DNA of 64,000 nucleotides. Source: Apostichopus japonicus. Its lineage: Eukaryota; Echinodermata; Holothuroidea; Aspidochirotida; Stichopodidae. Made by a program: the position numbers and the translations under genes. The notes below the pieces were generated by a model, which was not told where the DNA came from, ran no database searches, and saw only the letters and a list, made by a program, of their open reading frames with translations. Below are positions 36,343 to 49,053 of this stretch, piece by piece (the first letter of the stretch is position 1; each line of letters begins with the position of its first letter). The DNA is taken from assembly GCF_037975245.1 (NCBI RefSeq), contig NC_092570.1, positions 19,849,418-19,913,417 on the forward strand. The letters run 5' to 3'.

Positions 36343-36589
36343 AGGAAATATATATGCAGAAATATACGGTTTACCAGAAAAGGGCTTCGGAGGACAGAAT
36401 TAGACGCCAGTTGCATAAAACAAACTTCATTGAAAGAAGTTAAGAGTTTAATTTTTGTGTGGAATTTTCTGTAATATCTGTTCTGGTGTTAATATCATAC
36501 TAGAGGCAAGACAAACAAAGGAACCGGAAAATACACTTTGTTACTGAAGTAAAAAAAAACCATTGTAGGAATGGTTAAAGAAGGCAATA

Positions 36590-37135
36590 ATCATTTCATT
36601 TTCATTTCTTTATTCCAGTATAAATTTACAGAGAAATTTATAAATAGGATAAAAATATAACAATATACAAAACATCAAAATACAGGTTAAGACATATAAA
36701 AGTTTATGAGACTAAGTTAATAGTGAAAACATAAAAAGCGTTACAAAAGTTATCAAAATTATCAAGAAGCTACAACAAAGGATCTAGGAAGCTGTCTTTA
36801 CCAGTTTACAAAAAGGGCTGCTCTGTACATAAAACGAGTTCTTAAATAGTAAAATTCTAAAACATTATCAAAAAGCTACAATAAAGGATCTAAGGAGCCG
36901 TTTTGTACAAAAATGGCTGCTCTGTAAATAAACGAGTTCTTAAAGAGTATAATTCTAAAAGATGGCGTAATATTTGGATTTCTCAAATTGTAAAAACTAG
37001 TCCTATTGCACAGAGAGTTGAGCTTGGAATGAAGAGGATGTTCGTTAGAAGTTTGAATATTTTTGACAATTTTTTGACAATTAATGAACTTCCAACTACC
37101 TGATTAGGCATAAAATACACATTAAAAAAAATGTC
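36590..37135 (-). mobile_element. Possible 3' part of a retroelement
   Basis: Starts with TTTCATTTCTTTATTCCAGT, ATAAATTTACAGAGAAATTT and a CAAAACATCAAAATACAGGT run, a composition typical of 3' ends of invertebrate non-LTR elements read on the minus strand. A 106-bp internal duplication (36761 versus 36867) shares TATCAA, AAGCTACAA, AAAGGATCTA and GGGCTGCTCTGTA-like words. The flanking minus frame (36983-37186) is open but has no reverse-transcriptase motif. The class is uncertain. Confidence 0.4.
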
Positions 37136-40100
37136 CAAATCAATCTTGATTGCAATATTCCGTTGGTGAGATGTTAATTCATTCATTTTCTTTTATGTCT
37201 TGTGAAATAATCAGCGATATCATACATTGGCTACTACTGACCATCAAATCGTCGTTTACATACAGTAGTTTTTTTTCATTGTGATTTCACTGAATGCAAT
37301 TACTGTAGGGCCTTTAAATAATCATAATCACTGTTTATACGGTAGTTGTGATATTAATAACCTTAAAACAACATCCTGTCACACAACTGACTTATCTTCT
37401 TAGGTTGCACTGCCTGCAACGATTAAGTCGCAAAGCAACACACTGGCCTGTCCATGGATTCTTTTACCTGTAAATACTGTATATGGTCGTATCTAAGTAT
37501 TAAATAACAAACTGTATGAATTTGATGTTTGAAAATATGTGAAAATATATTTGGCATAAATATATTTGAGATTTGACATCTACAGTGCATAGCACTGAAT
37601 CAATGGATATAGTTTTACCAAATAATATATACTTGAATAGTCGCTGTGACATGGCCACCAAACAAATACCATTCTTCTGAACTACACAGTAGTATTGCTA
37701 GAACCTGCTACTGTATCACCAAAATTAAAACCTTACAAACTGGAAAATGCATTTCATTATCCCCATCTTTAAATCTTTTGGGGTTCCTTTTCCCTATATT
37801 TGGACAGAAAACTACTAATATCTATCTATCGTTACAATCCGATTGACTTCAGAGCGATATAAAGGCCCACTAAAACATGCATGAATAAAGGTCGTGTCTG
37901 GTGACTCAGAGGATTTTGCTGTCTGAAATACATTTTACCTTCCAGTAATTTAAGGAACTAAAACACACAATTTTAGCTTACTTTGCTAGCAGCAAATTCT
38001 TTAATTTAAGCTATTAATGCCTCCAGTGAGAGCACTAAGTAATAGAAACAATCATCTCGGAAAGACTTGGCTGCCGGCAGCGAAAAAACCTGGGAGACAG
38101 TTATGAATCGGAAATGCTTAGCTTCATGATTGGCTGGATGAATCCATCAAATTCAGGTTTCCCTTCACTACTAAAAGGGATTCGAAGGGATAGACAAACT
38201 ATATATATAGACGGCAAAAAAAGGAAAAAATAGTCTTTTATGTTCTATGTTTATTGTAACTATAGTAACCTCTTGGTGATACTTCCTGAATCTGTGCAGG
38301 TGAGTTTTTTTTTTTTTAAATGTCAACATATGGGAGAGGATGGTTTCTAAATTAGAAAATGCAAGGATTTAAAAATAAGCCCTTTTTTCATTGGTAACTA
38401 ACCATTTTCAAAATTTATGTCTGTTAATGCCAGAATGCCAAAATAGAAATTTTGTTTAGTTTCAGCTCCCTCACTCAATGTTATTAAATATTATTTTATT
38501 TCAAATCAGAAGATTTGTCTGTCTTACAGGTACTACACAGTTAATACAAATGTACAGTGTAGCTTTTGTCCAACCTAGCAATTAATACTGTGGGAAGGTT
38601 TCTTGGTGACAAAATCTTTGGAATTAAATGAAATCAGTAAACTTGGTAGTTTAAACATTGGTTTCAAGAAAATGTTAAATGGTTAGGGGCTGGAACACTG
38701 GGGGGTTGGTGAAATTTTGCAAACAAACTTAAAAACCTGTTTTAATTTGAGTTATATTCATGTAACACAAATTGTCATACCCCAAAAGTTACCTTAAAGA
38801 GTTCACAAAAATACTGATTCCTACTTTCTTCTCCCTATTCATCATCTTTAGTATGTGACAACGATTTTTTGTTCCTTCCAGACAGTTATAATAAAAAGAA
38901 CTCATATTTCATTTGAACGATGATAGCTGCACAGCTATAAAATGTAGCTACATTCACATTCCCAAAGATGAAGACTTTTCAAACTAAGTATACAGTACAG
39001 TCTAAATACAGAGAGACAGGTAAGTGAGGAGCAAAGTAAATACAGTCTAAATAACAGACATCATCTAACCACATTTTTTTTTTTGCCGTTTACAATGAAT
39101 ATTTTCCGTAATGGAGATGGGTTTTTACATTAATGTTGAATTTAAAATATTGAACCTCTTATTGACATTGGGGAACGAAGTAAATATTACCTAACGGAGG
39201 TGGCATCGGTTTAAATGTCAACACTGTCAACGTTCTAGACTCAAAAAATAAAAAGGAAAACGGTAGAGAAAGTTTCAGATCTTAGGCTTGACACTATGTA
39301 GTAACATCACAAATTTACCAAATGACAGCCGTAAGACAGTCGACCTTTTAACTTGGAAATCTCCCAAAACGAAACAAAGTTGTTTGTTAGCAAAGTTGTT
39401 TCTTTTAGCATCCATGGGGAAGTTGTTTATTACCAAAGATATCTATCATACTTATATATAAGCTAAAGGTTGACTTTTGCGTCTCAAATACAATGCGCTC
39501 TGATATCTATTTGCTTCCAGCTTCACAGCAGATCACATTGATTTTCTTCTGAAGCAACATTGAGAAGGTCTCCTCCAGGAGAGATTCTCGGAGAGTTAAG
39601 TTTGTAATTTCCAGGAAATCTTTCGACGTTCGGGTTAAGTCGGTGGTTTGATAATTATCAGCTGCGCACAAATATTCACCGCCTGTCTTGCAAATGAAAA
39701 AGAATGCTTTTGAAGAACAGTTTCTTTATCTCTAATACTTAAAACTTGTTTTTATGTATTAGAGATAATGTTGATTAATCCTGGAGATTTGAAACTGTGC
39801 CTTTTCATACAGCTATTTAAATATCACTCTCTATAGTTTCTTACATATAGTACTATACTGTAGTTGACCTTTTGATATACAGTAATTTCTAGACAGAAGA
39901 TATGCCACACAGAGCTCTAATGCAATATTCTACCTAATTTATAGAGAAACAAACACACAATAGTTACAGATTAAAACTACATTTACCCGGCTATAGCTTC
40001 ACACACTTATCCATCAGGTCGGTATATCCTTTTACATTAATTAACAATACTGACATCTTAGAAGTAATGCTATTGACAAGCCGTTCAGTTTTCAATTTGG

Positions 40101-40344
40101 TAGAACACATGACCATTTCACCCTAAGCCACTGATAAGGTTGAGTAAAGGTCAGATTAAAGCAGAAATTTTACCTTAGCATCAACTATTCTTTATTAACG
40201 GCACATAAACTTCAAACTTCTTCACATAGGTTGTTACAGAGCTGCTATTTCATAAGGTCTTTGGTTTATAAAGAGTGCATTAGAAATAATCACTATCCAT
40301 GGCAGATTAAGTGTACACTTTGTGGGTAGAAAAATGAAGGAGGT
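37136..40344. other. Upstream intron/flank, nothing recognised
   Basis: AT-rich sequence with short homopolymers (T-run at ~38310) and one relic of the dispersed family at 39005-39045 (GAGACAGGTAAGTGAGGAGC then AAAGTAAATAC). No coding signal is seen. Confidence 0.55.
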
Positions 40345-40458
40345 CAATAGGGTCAGTGAGGGTGTACAGTGTTAAAAGATTACCAGGGCATTCTAGACAC
40401 GGTAGAATGTGGTGCATAGGTTGTGGGGAGACAGGTAAGTGGGGAACGAAGTAAATAC
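40345..40458 (+). repeat. Dispersed AGACAGGTAAG family copy (long)
   Basis: AGTGAGGGTGTACAGTGTTA, AAAGATTACCAGGGCATTCT, AGACACGGTAGAATGTGGTG, then GGGGAGACAGGTAAGTGGGG and ACGAAGTAAATAC. It is the cleanest copy here and shows the family's ordered blocks. Confidence 0.72.
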
Positions 40459-40879
40459 ATGGCATTACAGTACAAGAGGAAAATCTGATAAAAAGTATGG
40501 AAAATTGATGTGTACATCGTGGAAGAAAAAGTAGTCAGTTTGCAAAGGGAACCTTGCAAAAAAAAAAGAATAATAAATTCAATATCAATTTCCATAGACC
40601 ACTTCTCAACCACACTTGAAACGGCAAACATGGATATCTGTTCTGGATGAACACAATTAATTTACCAGGTATGTAATAATAATCAGGCAGTTATTTGTAT
40701 GATTTTTAAGCAACCACAAATGTGGGAGAAGCCCGCAAGGGCTTATGGATTACAACTTTCATATTGGGTGGCTTCCTGTTCAACATTTAAAACTTAAACT
40801 TGGAATGTTTCAAATTTAGAAAGTCATTTCAGATGGGAAAACTGTAGATTGCTCTTGGATGAAAAAGACACCTTTCTAT

Positions 40880-41215
40880 GACCCGGCCAGGCATTGAACC
40901 CCATACCACCCGATTGCTGAGCATCTTTATCCACTCAGCCACAGGACCGGTATGTAAATTAAAATAATGTACATATCTTACGTTAAATGAAGTAATCCGG
41001 CCCACATAAAATTTGTAATGATTAAATGTCGTATTTTTGGTACGTTTGTATGTATATATATATACGTATTTCTGATGATAAATAAACACACCAGAAACAT
41101 TCCACTCCACGACCGGTTTCGTCCTTTTGGGACTCATTAGGCGAAGGTAGGAATCGAACCCCCTGATCTTGTGTAACAGACCGAAATCTGTACCACTCAA
41201 TCACAGTGATTCTAC
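40880..41215 (-). mobile_element. Pair of tRNA-derived SINE heads
   Basis: On the minus strand two tRNA-like segments follow each other. The first has a box A-like TGATTGAGTGG (41203-41193) and box B GGTTCGATTCC (41160-41150). The second has TGGCTGAGTGG (40941-40931) and GGTTCAATGCC (40900-40890) within 40951-40882. Between them lies a body with AGTCCCAAAAGGACGAAACC. These internal Pol III promoter elements with imperfect stems point to SINEs rather than working tRNA genes. Long open frames here (40829-41200, 41022-41261 minus) are the familiar read-through of tRNA-SINEs. Confidence 0.72.
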
Positions 41216-44155
41216 TGGTGTGTGAATGCGTATAAACTGGCTTTGTGTAACTGTCTGTCAATGGTCAGTGAGGGTGTATTACCCAAGTGTTATGATTGTA
41301 CAGAGTGCACCCCTGGTGCTTTGGAATCTGACAATTAACACACATGTATATATATATATTTAGGTGAAAATTAGTTGAGACAAGTGGAACACTAGTAGTT
41401 GTTACTCAGAGTTTCACACGTTTGAGCATTTATCAGAAAACTTGTACTTTGCTCTGTCCACCTAAACATAGAGCACTCTGTGCAAAGATAGACACTAACC
41501 AAAGAATGGTATATCGATAGCTATATGGGAGCATGACATTTAAATATGTTACAAACACAACATACCGCTTTAAGGTTAAAATCTTAGCTTTATCACATAT
41601 CTTCCTCACTCTCTGCACCAGCATACTTCAGTAGACATTGTTCTATCTTTAAATTTGTAGATTTGTTTACTGCTTCAGGGTTTCTGAAGCCCAAAATTAA
41701 CTGCCAGTCTGGATGACCATAATCTTTTTGGTATGAACTTTGGTTGACCCTTGCAAGTACAGCAGAGGTTCAGCTAATTGTCACACTATAGACATATACG
41801 TTCGTGATATTCACACCATAAAGGAGAGGTACCTAATTAGTTTCACAGAAGTAAACAATCTGGTACAGATGGCGTCAGTATATAAAGAAGACAAGAATAT
41901 TCTACGCTACTCTAGAATGAAACCGACCCACCTCTTCATTCAATCTTGCTGTTGGGGATCCAGAGTATGGATCGGTGATCAGCTAATTCTCTAGTAAATT
42001 AATAATTCAAAGATAAATTCGATATTCTTGGAAAATAACTCAAAGAGCAGTTTGTGATATGATGAGGGAACCTTTACATTAAATCAACTTTATGTTTAAT
42101 GTATACTGATCATAATAAATTGTCACACAAAAAGAGAGCAAAATTTCCTTTATTAGTCAAAATTCAATGACTCAAGTCTATATAAATCTGAATTATACTA
42201 CTGTTTGAACGATATTATTCTTTTTCATTATTGGAAAGACCTTATTCAGATTCAAAGTGAAATACAAAAACTTCCTTAGCCCATACAGTATGCCAAGAGA
42301 AATGACACATGTATACTGCACGTGTGTGCATGTATGTAATTACATTAAACTTGAATCCCAAGTTTATTCGCCAATTCACAGTGTTTCTGGGATCTTGTGT
42401 ACATGAGAGCATGAATGACCTGTATTGGGATCTATATTTCACCTCATTCATAGGTTGTTTATATTTTAGGTATTGAACCAACTTGCAACAAAATTGTAAT
42501 GTCTCAACTAACCAATTTCGTTTTGATGTATACAGTAATACACATAACTACTGTCATGAAATAACTAGAAGATGCTCTATTTTGGTATTCATTCTTTCCT
42601 GTGTTTTATCTTCTTAATTGGAGCAGAATCACACCGATTCTGCGACCTAAATTGCATATTTACATACTGCCTTATTGTATTTGTAGGCTTCTGGCACAAA
42701 CCCATCTGGAAACCTTTCTCACTAACTACGTTGTCGTTTAATTCTTGGATGTCATGTCTTGTCAAATTAGCTGAAGAAAACTCACATCTACAGGAACGAT
42801 TAATAGACAGTGAATTACAAGATTCTGTAATTAACAATAACTAGAAATTGTATGTAAACAAATTATTGTGCTCTTTAATTAGTTGCATCAGTTTCCCCAA
42901 AACAGAAAGTAAATATTTATGCATGTGCAGTCTAGATATGAAATGTATTTCCTGTCTCCCAGGTCTCCTATTTCCTGGTGCACTAAAGTTTAATTGCAAG
43001 CTTCATTTTAATACGTATAATGATTATTTACTGTTCAAAAACTGTTCTACTTCAGTCAAGTATAATTATAAATCATGACATAGCAAGCACTGTACTGTAA
43101 GATTCTATAGATCACACAGACAGAAAACTATCACAACTAAATTACAGTGGATAATTCACTTTACACTTCAGGAGTGAATATATTTATAACCCTTTATAGT
43201 AGTTTGATCATGTAAATGACTTCAATGAGGGAACATAATTCAACACATAGTATGTTCAGAAGGGTACAATATAGTAACTGTACCTTAGAGATCTCCACCC
43301 ACGCCCTAAATTAACAGACGGGATACCGTCAATTACCAGTCCTTTCTGGTTCTGCGAAACTGCGAAACTTCTGCGACAATTTGCAATCTCTGAAATCACT
43401 GAGAATTCCTTTGAGGCATCTCTGTCAGACACTGTTGGGCAAATTTAGTACCTGCAGATTCCTCAATTCACACTTAGTGTGCCATATAAATGTGAACTAA
43501 CATTCAGTTTTGACCACTCGTAAACAGCACATTTTAGCGACGAAATGTTGTCCACCGTTCGTCTGCCAAGTTTACACACGTCTGATCATCAACCAATCAG
43601 AAAGCTTCTTTGGTTTTTGTTGTCAATCACGTCATCCACTAAACTGTGTTTAAGCTTTGCGCAACAGTAAAACTGTGTCCCAAGTCTTGAAATGGAATAT
43701 AATGGACTTATACATGAGATTCTTCTCGTAATTATTGAAGACAAAGATCTTCATAAACATATTTTCACAACTAGCACATATATAGATTTGATATGTTACA
43801 GCCCTATACAAAACCTTAGAGATCTGTAAACAGGATAGATCACACACATTATTTAAGACTAATATAAGACAGAACCTACTGCAGACACGCAACTGTTCAA
43901 GATGCCCATTGTAAGGCACTGTAGTTTTATATCATATAATCACTGTCAACACCTTTGGAGTGTCCAATGTGTGATGTATGCAATTTTCTCAACGTAAATT
44001 AAAGTAATCAGAGTGTCCCCGACCAATTAAATGTTAACTTTGTATAATTTATGTCTAAATGCCTAAAAATGTCTAAATGCTTTTGTAGCATGAAAGCAGA
44101 ATTACCGTACACAGAATCAATATACAATCCGACTGGGATCGAAGGGCATTATTTG
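41216..44155. other. Upstream intron/flank with repeat fragments
   Basis: 41340-41470 has a TATATATATATATTTAGGTG run, then GAGACAAGTGGAACACTAGT and AGTTTCACACGTTTGAGCAT, probably a retroelement tail. 41255-41285 has a fragment of the dispersed family (GGTCAGTGAGGGTGTA). Open frames on both strands at 42572-42844 have no domain I recognise. Confidence 0.5.
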
Positions 44156-44425
44156 GTAGTGTAGCTATACTGTGTAATCATCAGTATAGAGAGCAGTGTA
44201 CTGCAGGTACAGTAGTGTAGCTCAGTAGCTATACTGTATAATCCTCAGTATAGAGAGCAGTGTACTGTAGGTAGTGTAGCTATACTACATAATCCTGGGT
44301 ATAAAGAGCAGTGTACTGTAGGTAGTGTAGCTATGTATAAATCCTGAGTATAGAGAGTAGTGTACTACAGTACTATAGGTAGTGTAGCTATACTGTATAA
44401 TCCTCAGTATACAGAATAGTGTAGG
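44156..44425. repeat. Imperfect ~55-66-bp tandem repeat, about 5 units
   Basis: The repeated words are GGTAGTGTAGCTATACTGTA, TAATCCTCAGTATAGAGAGC and AGTGTACTGTAGGTAGTGTA. Units differ by substitutions and small indels, so this array is older than the 61- or 67-bp arrays. Confidence 0.85.
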
Positions 44426-47400
44426 CCTGCTACCCTGTGTACTGTATGATCCCTAATTGCATAAATTATACTGTATAGTAAGCACTTTGATCATCATAAT
44501 GTTCAAGGAATGAACACACAAAGTAGTGTATATTTGTAACTTTGTATAATTTACTGTGATACTACAGTATAAAGTGAACGTAAGTATGTAATACTGAGTA
44601 CAAAATATTGTGCTATATTATGCCTACTATATGTATATTTTATCCCTACTATATGATACTGGGTGAACATATACTGGATCTTGAGCATAGAGATGGTTCA
44701 CCTGTGCAATGTACTGTGATACTCGCGAGACTACAGTATGCTGTATCTTTATAATCCCAAGAAGACCTTTTGTATAATATACAATTAAGATTCAAGATTT
44801 TTTTAAAACCCAATGGTAACCATGTGTTTTCAGATAGTTCTTTGCTGTTCTTTTTTTTTGCTCCTAGTATACTATAAAATATAATTCAGCAAGTACTGCA
44901 GTACTAGCAGATAATGGATTGAGTATTAAGTACCATGCAAAATTTCCAAAATGATCATTACACTCAATTTAATTTGTTTCATTATAACCCTTCTTATAGG
45001 GACAACTCCTACAAGCAATGCTAACATTCTGTCATCGCTAATCAAGATTACTTGATATTGTTCGACCTTAAATCATCAGTACACATAAACTTTCATCCTC
45101 GCCAAAAATCAATAGCTTGTCCTCCTTATTTTTTTTTTTTTTTTTCGTGGATTGATTTGTTATTTACCCTGCGCGGTCATAGGAACTTGTTTTATGATAC
45201 AGATCGGTATTAACACACATCCTTTGCTCCTAGTGGTTCATATCCACCCAAATTAAAACCAATCAGAGATCTCCACCTCTCTCTCTCTCTCTCTATCTCT
45301 GCGATCCACATTTGCGAGAGCAGAGCTTCGTAAACCTAATTTAGCCGCCATCTCCCTAATCTGCTGAAGGTAAAACAAAGAAGCAAAGAGGAAAGAGGAA
45401 AGAAGCTCCATGAAGTGGATTGTCATGCTGTTTGCACCTTTTGTCTGATATGACTGGGAAGCCAATTGGCAAACACTCCAGATAAAAAGTATTGATCCTC
45501 AATAGTAAAGGGAGGCCTGTAATCTTCAGTGCAATATATGCAGAGTGAGGTAGTGTGAAAAACCAAAGGGCTCCACGACCAAAATCAGCCGAAGGAAAAA
45601 ATGTCACGTACTTCACATGTCCAGTCGGCGCTTCCAAAGACCCGGTGAATAGATACAGCCCGGATAAATTTATACCAAGTTGAGGACATCTTTGAATGTT
45701 GTTGAAATGGTGGTACTTGGAAGATCACTCAGAGAAACTTACAGACACTTAAAGCGACATATGGAGCAGAAATTATGAATGACCTTTCTTGGTGTGCCGC
45801 TTGCGGTAACTTGATTGAATCAGTCTATGCGTTAAATATGTCTGTTAAGTTTTGCCAAACCTAGGAATATACGGTTCTACCGAAAAAGAGATTCTAATTG
45901 ATGCAACAAAACCAGCGTCCTACGTGTTTGATTCATCAAATGAAGATTAATCAGTTTCAGTCAATGTATTGAATTTGATTCTATTTTCAACATTTCATTC
46001 CATTCCCCTCCCCTTTTTCATAATACTGTACAATTTACTACAAGTTATTAAAAGAGCATACTGGTATACCTGAAAATTGTCTTTATTTTCAATATTTGAA
46101 GCTGTCTTGTCAAGCCAATGGGCGATACGATGTTCAAGTTATGGAAATTAAGTCATAATACGGAAGAGTACAGAATGACTTTAACCAAATTATACTCAAA
46201 ATGCTGCTTTACATAGTGTTATCATTTTAAGTGGCTAATTTTTGACTTTCCATGAATTGATTGATGCTGTGCAACACTAAAATCCCATAAATTGAAGTCA
46301 TTACTGTAGCTTGACTAATCATTGTCCATTTATAAATTTGTGCACTAAAATATTATACACAAAAAGAAAATGAAATTTCCAAATTGCTTAGAAATTGCTT
46401 CACTAAGTACTCACTAATTAACATTCTTGTAGTGAGGGTGTCTTTGAGTGCAAAAATGACAATCATTGACTCAGTAGTTACGGAAAAACAACACACGTAC
46501 AAGGTCTAACAAACCTAGCTTTTCATGAATGGGTAAAACTAAAGCTTCCTGAGCTACAGTAGTTGCCAATATATGACATAATAGTACATAGGCCTAGCCT
46601 GAATAACCGACTAGGAACGCCAGTAGGCTAGAGCTAATAGGAAGCAAGCACACAACCTAACAGTCCAAAGGAGATATTGAAATGGATTAGGCAATAGTAA
46701 AGCTGAAAACAGCACAACACAAGTAATATGCAGAGCACTATACTGTACACTCGTCATAAACTCTCCACCACTATATCAGACACTATTATGACACTATCAG
46801 ACACTAGCTTTGCGTGGTAATACTGTAGAATGAGGGTCGGTTAGTGACCAGTATAGTCACTGGTTGTATAGTGTTGAAAAAAATTACGTCACTCCCAACA
46901 CAGAATAGAAAGTGTGCCAATGTTTTGAGAGGAAGCGAAGTAATACACTACATGAACATAAACGGTATCGTAGCCCTTGTACCCTTGTGCGACTGGTACC
47001 TGTATAAAGCAATTTCTGTTAGCAAAACAGATCAAATACTGTAATCTAATGAAGAAATAACATGTTAAAAAGAAGGGACACTTCAAAGGAAGCTTAATTG
47101 CATAATCAAAACAGCAAATAGGATATATTCTTCAGCCAATCAGAATGGAAATACCCAAATTTGTTGAAAATTGAATTTAGCTAACAAAACTCTGGCGATA
47201 TTGTTAATGAATTTTAACAAGATTCGAATCAAATGGAATATTACAATAGGTACATGTGTACACTAAAAAATACACATGTATTTACGATAAAACAAAAACG
47301 TTGGCTAACCTCATGCCAGAGAATTGAATCACATATCTTTTATATGCTAGCAAGGAATTGGGACTTTTGTAAGCATCATTGGCCAGTGTATAGTATTATT

Positions 47401-49053
47401 TACTGTGATATCCATGTACATTTATAAACTGTACAATCTCATCTAAAATTGGGAAGACCTGTTTTACTTTATGGAATATTACAATAGGTACATGTGTACA
47501 CTAAAAAATACACAGTATTTAATTTAACTTTGATTAGTTCAAGATTCACTTCATGAATACACTGTAATCTAAATTTCAGTTTTAAATTTTTAATGATAAC
47601 ACAACCATAAAGTGAAGAACATAATCAGGTATACTACATACAAATAATAGCTATGAATCCTGTTAATGCTCCCTGAAGGTAGTACACTTAGGGGTACTGT
47701 AAGATGGAGAATAATGCTCTGGGCTCCACTTTGTATTCACCATGGAGGAAGAGACATATAATACTTTAGATTTAAAATACTTCACAGAAGGTGGCCTGCA
47801 AAAGTCAAGGCAAAATCGCTTCAATGCACCTGTGGACAAAAAATAGCTGTCTACTTCAATTTGCAAATGACTTTGGATAAGTTTTTCAAAAGCTTAATCA
47901 TTCATCCAAGAGAAAGGTTGGTTTATGTGACTGCTCTGTTGGTTTATAACATAATTAACTTTCTCCTCATACATATGGAAAACACCAATATACAGTAGTA
48001 CAGATGCACTTAATGTAACTACTGTAGGAATCCCAAAAGAGAGAGATCGACCGTGTGTAAAACTCTGCTTTATTAAAGAGTGTATAGTAATAACATATGG
48101 CTATTGCTTTCGGCAGTAACCAAAAGTTTATATGCTAAGGTAGAATATTTTCGAGAGATGCAAAGTATCTCCCCCAACGGGAGAAAGTTCTTCTATTTCA
48201 GAATTCTTAATCTCCCATACGGTACTGGTAAAAGACAGTACACTCTCATACAAAGTTCCGACGTCACGTAGCTATACAGTACTGTACTTATGATAATTCC
48301 CTCATATCTCTTCATTAAATATATCTCTTATATTTCACCTTCCCAATACAGTACCATCTTAATTGTTGAATCTTAAAATACATACAACATGCCAAAATAA
48401 TTCCATTAATTTCAAGTACACTACGAAATATTTCCCAGCCGTACATCTCCACATTTGAAATGCATTTTCTTATTGAGAAAGGTACAGATTTTGGAAAACA
48501 AAATTTAGCCGAGGAAGACTAATTCAAGAAGTAAAAGATGTCAGCATGTGTACATAGAACTCCATGGTCTGCATACATGTGCTTTACAGAATTCATCGCA
48601 GCATTACGTGCATGTTGTATAGCTCTTCATTACAGCTCCACAGGGACTCTGAGCTCGTAATTTGGTAGGTCTTTCTGCTTGGCATGTGCTTAATGATGTA
48701 GTAAATGGCAGGATAAAGACTGTAACCGTGCGACATACTTCTAAGTCCATCAACGAGTTCATGCTAGATAATACGGTCAATTCAGCCTTCTCTGAATCTA
48801 TTTTTAGCTCAGTTAAAGGAATGACTGAACCGAGTTTCTCATAAACATATATCAGCAGAGGCAATGCTCAGGAAAATAAATCTAATTCTGTTTGGGAAAT
48901 TTCATATCGATTTAAGACATAAAGTCATGTCACATCCGGCAGGGGGGGTACCATTTTCTTAATACATGTATCATATTAACACTAGCAAGTAAAAATTTTC
49001 ACTCTGTTGGTATGTTTTTTTTTGGCTTTTCATATATCCAAGGTGAACATAGT
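44426..49053. other. Upstream intron/flank
   Basis: Contains a CT microsatellite at ~45276-45300, T-runs at ~45128 and 49017, and a ~45-bp duplication: GGAATATTACAATAGGTACA plus TGTGTACACTAAAAAATACA at 47233 and again at 47472. Open frames at 45356-45637, 48080-48271 and 48604-48864 are unrecognised. Confidence 0.5.

Larger units (their letters stand above)
25871..36589. other. Long upstream intron or 5' flank, low feature density
   Basis: Nearly 11 kb of AT-rich sequence with scattered homopolymers (poly-G at ~26036, ~27367, ~29587), a purine tract at 31470-31543, a diverged duplication at 32396-32970, a GAGACAGGTAAG family relic at ~29650-29695, and open frames at ~30053-30316 and 35905-36342 described separately. 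I could not find the missing N-terminal DGK exon here. Confidence 0.55.

Noticed and set aside
40829-41200. 123-residue minus-strand protein
   Set aside because: It is translation through the tRNA-SINE pair (PVAEWIKML... from box A).
40880-41215. Two tRNA genes on the minus strand
   Set aside because: Box A and B are present but the acceptor stems pair poorly and the bodies continue into repeat sequence; SINE heads fit better.
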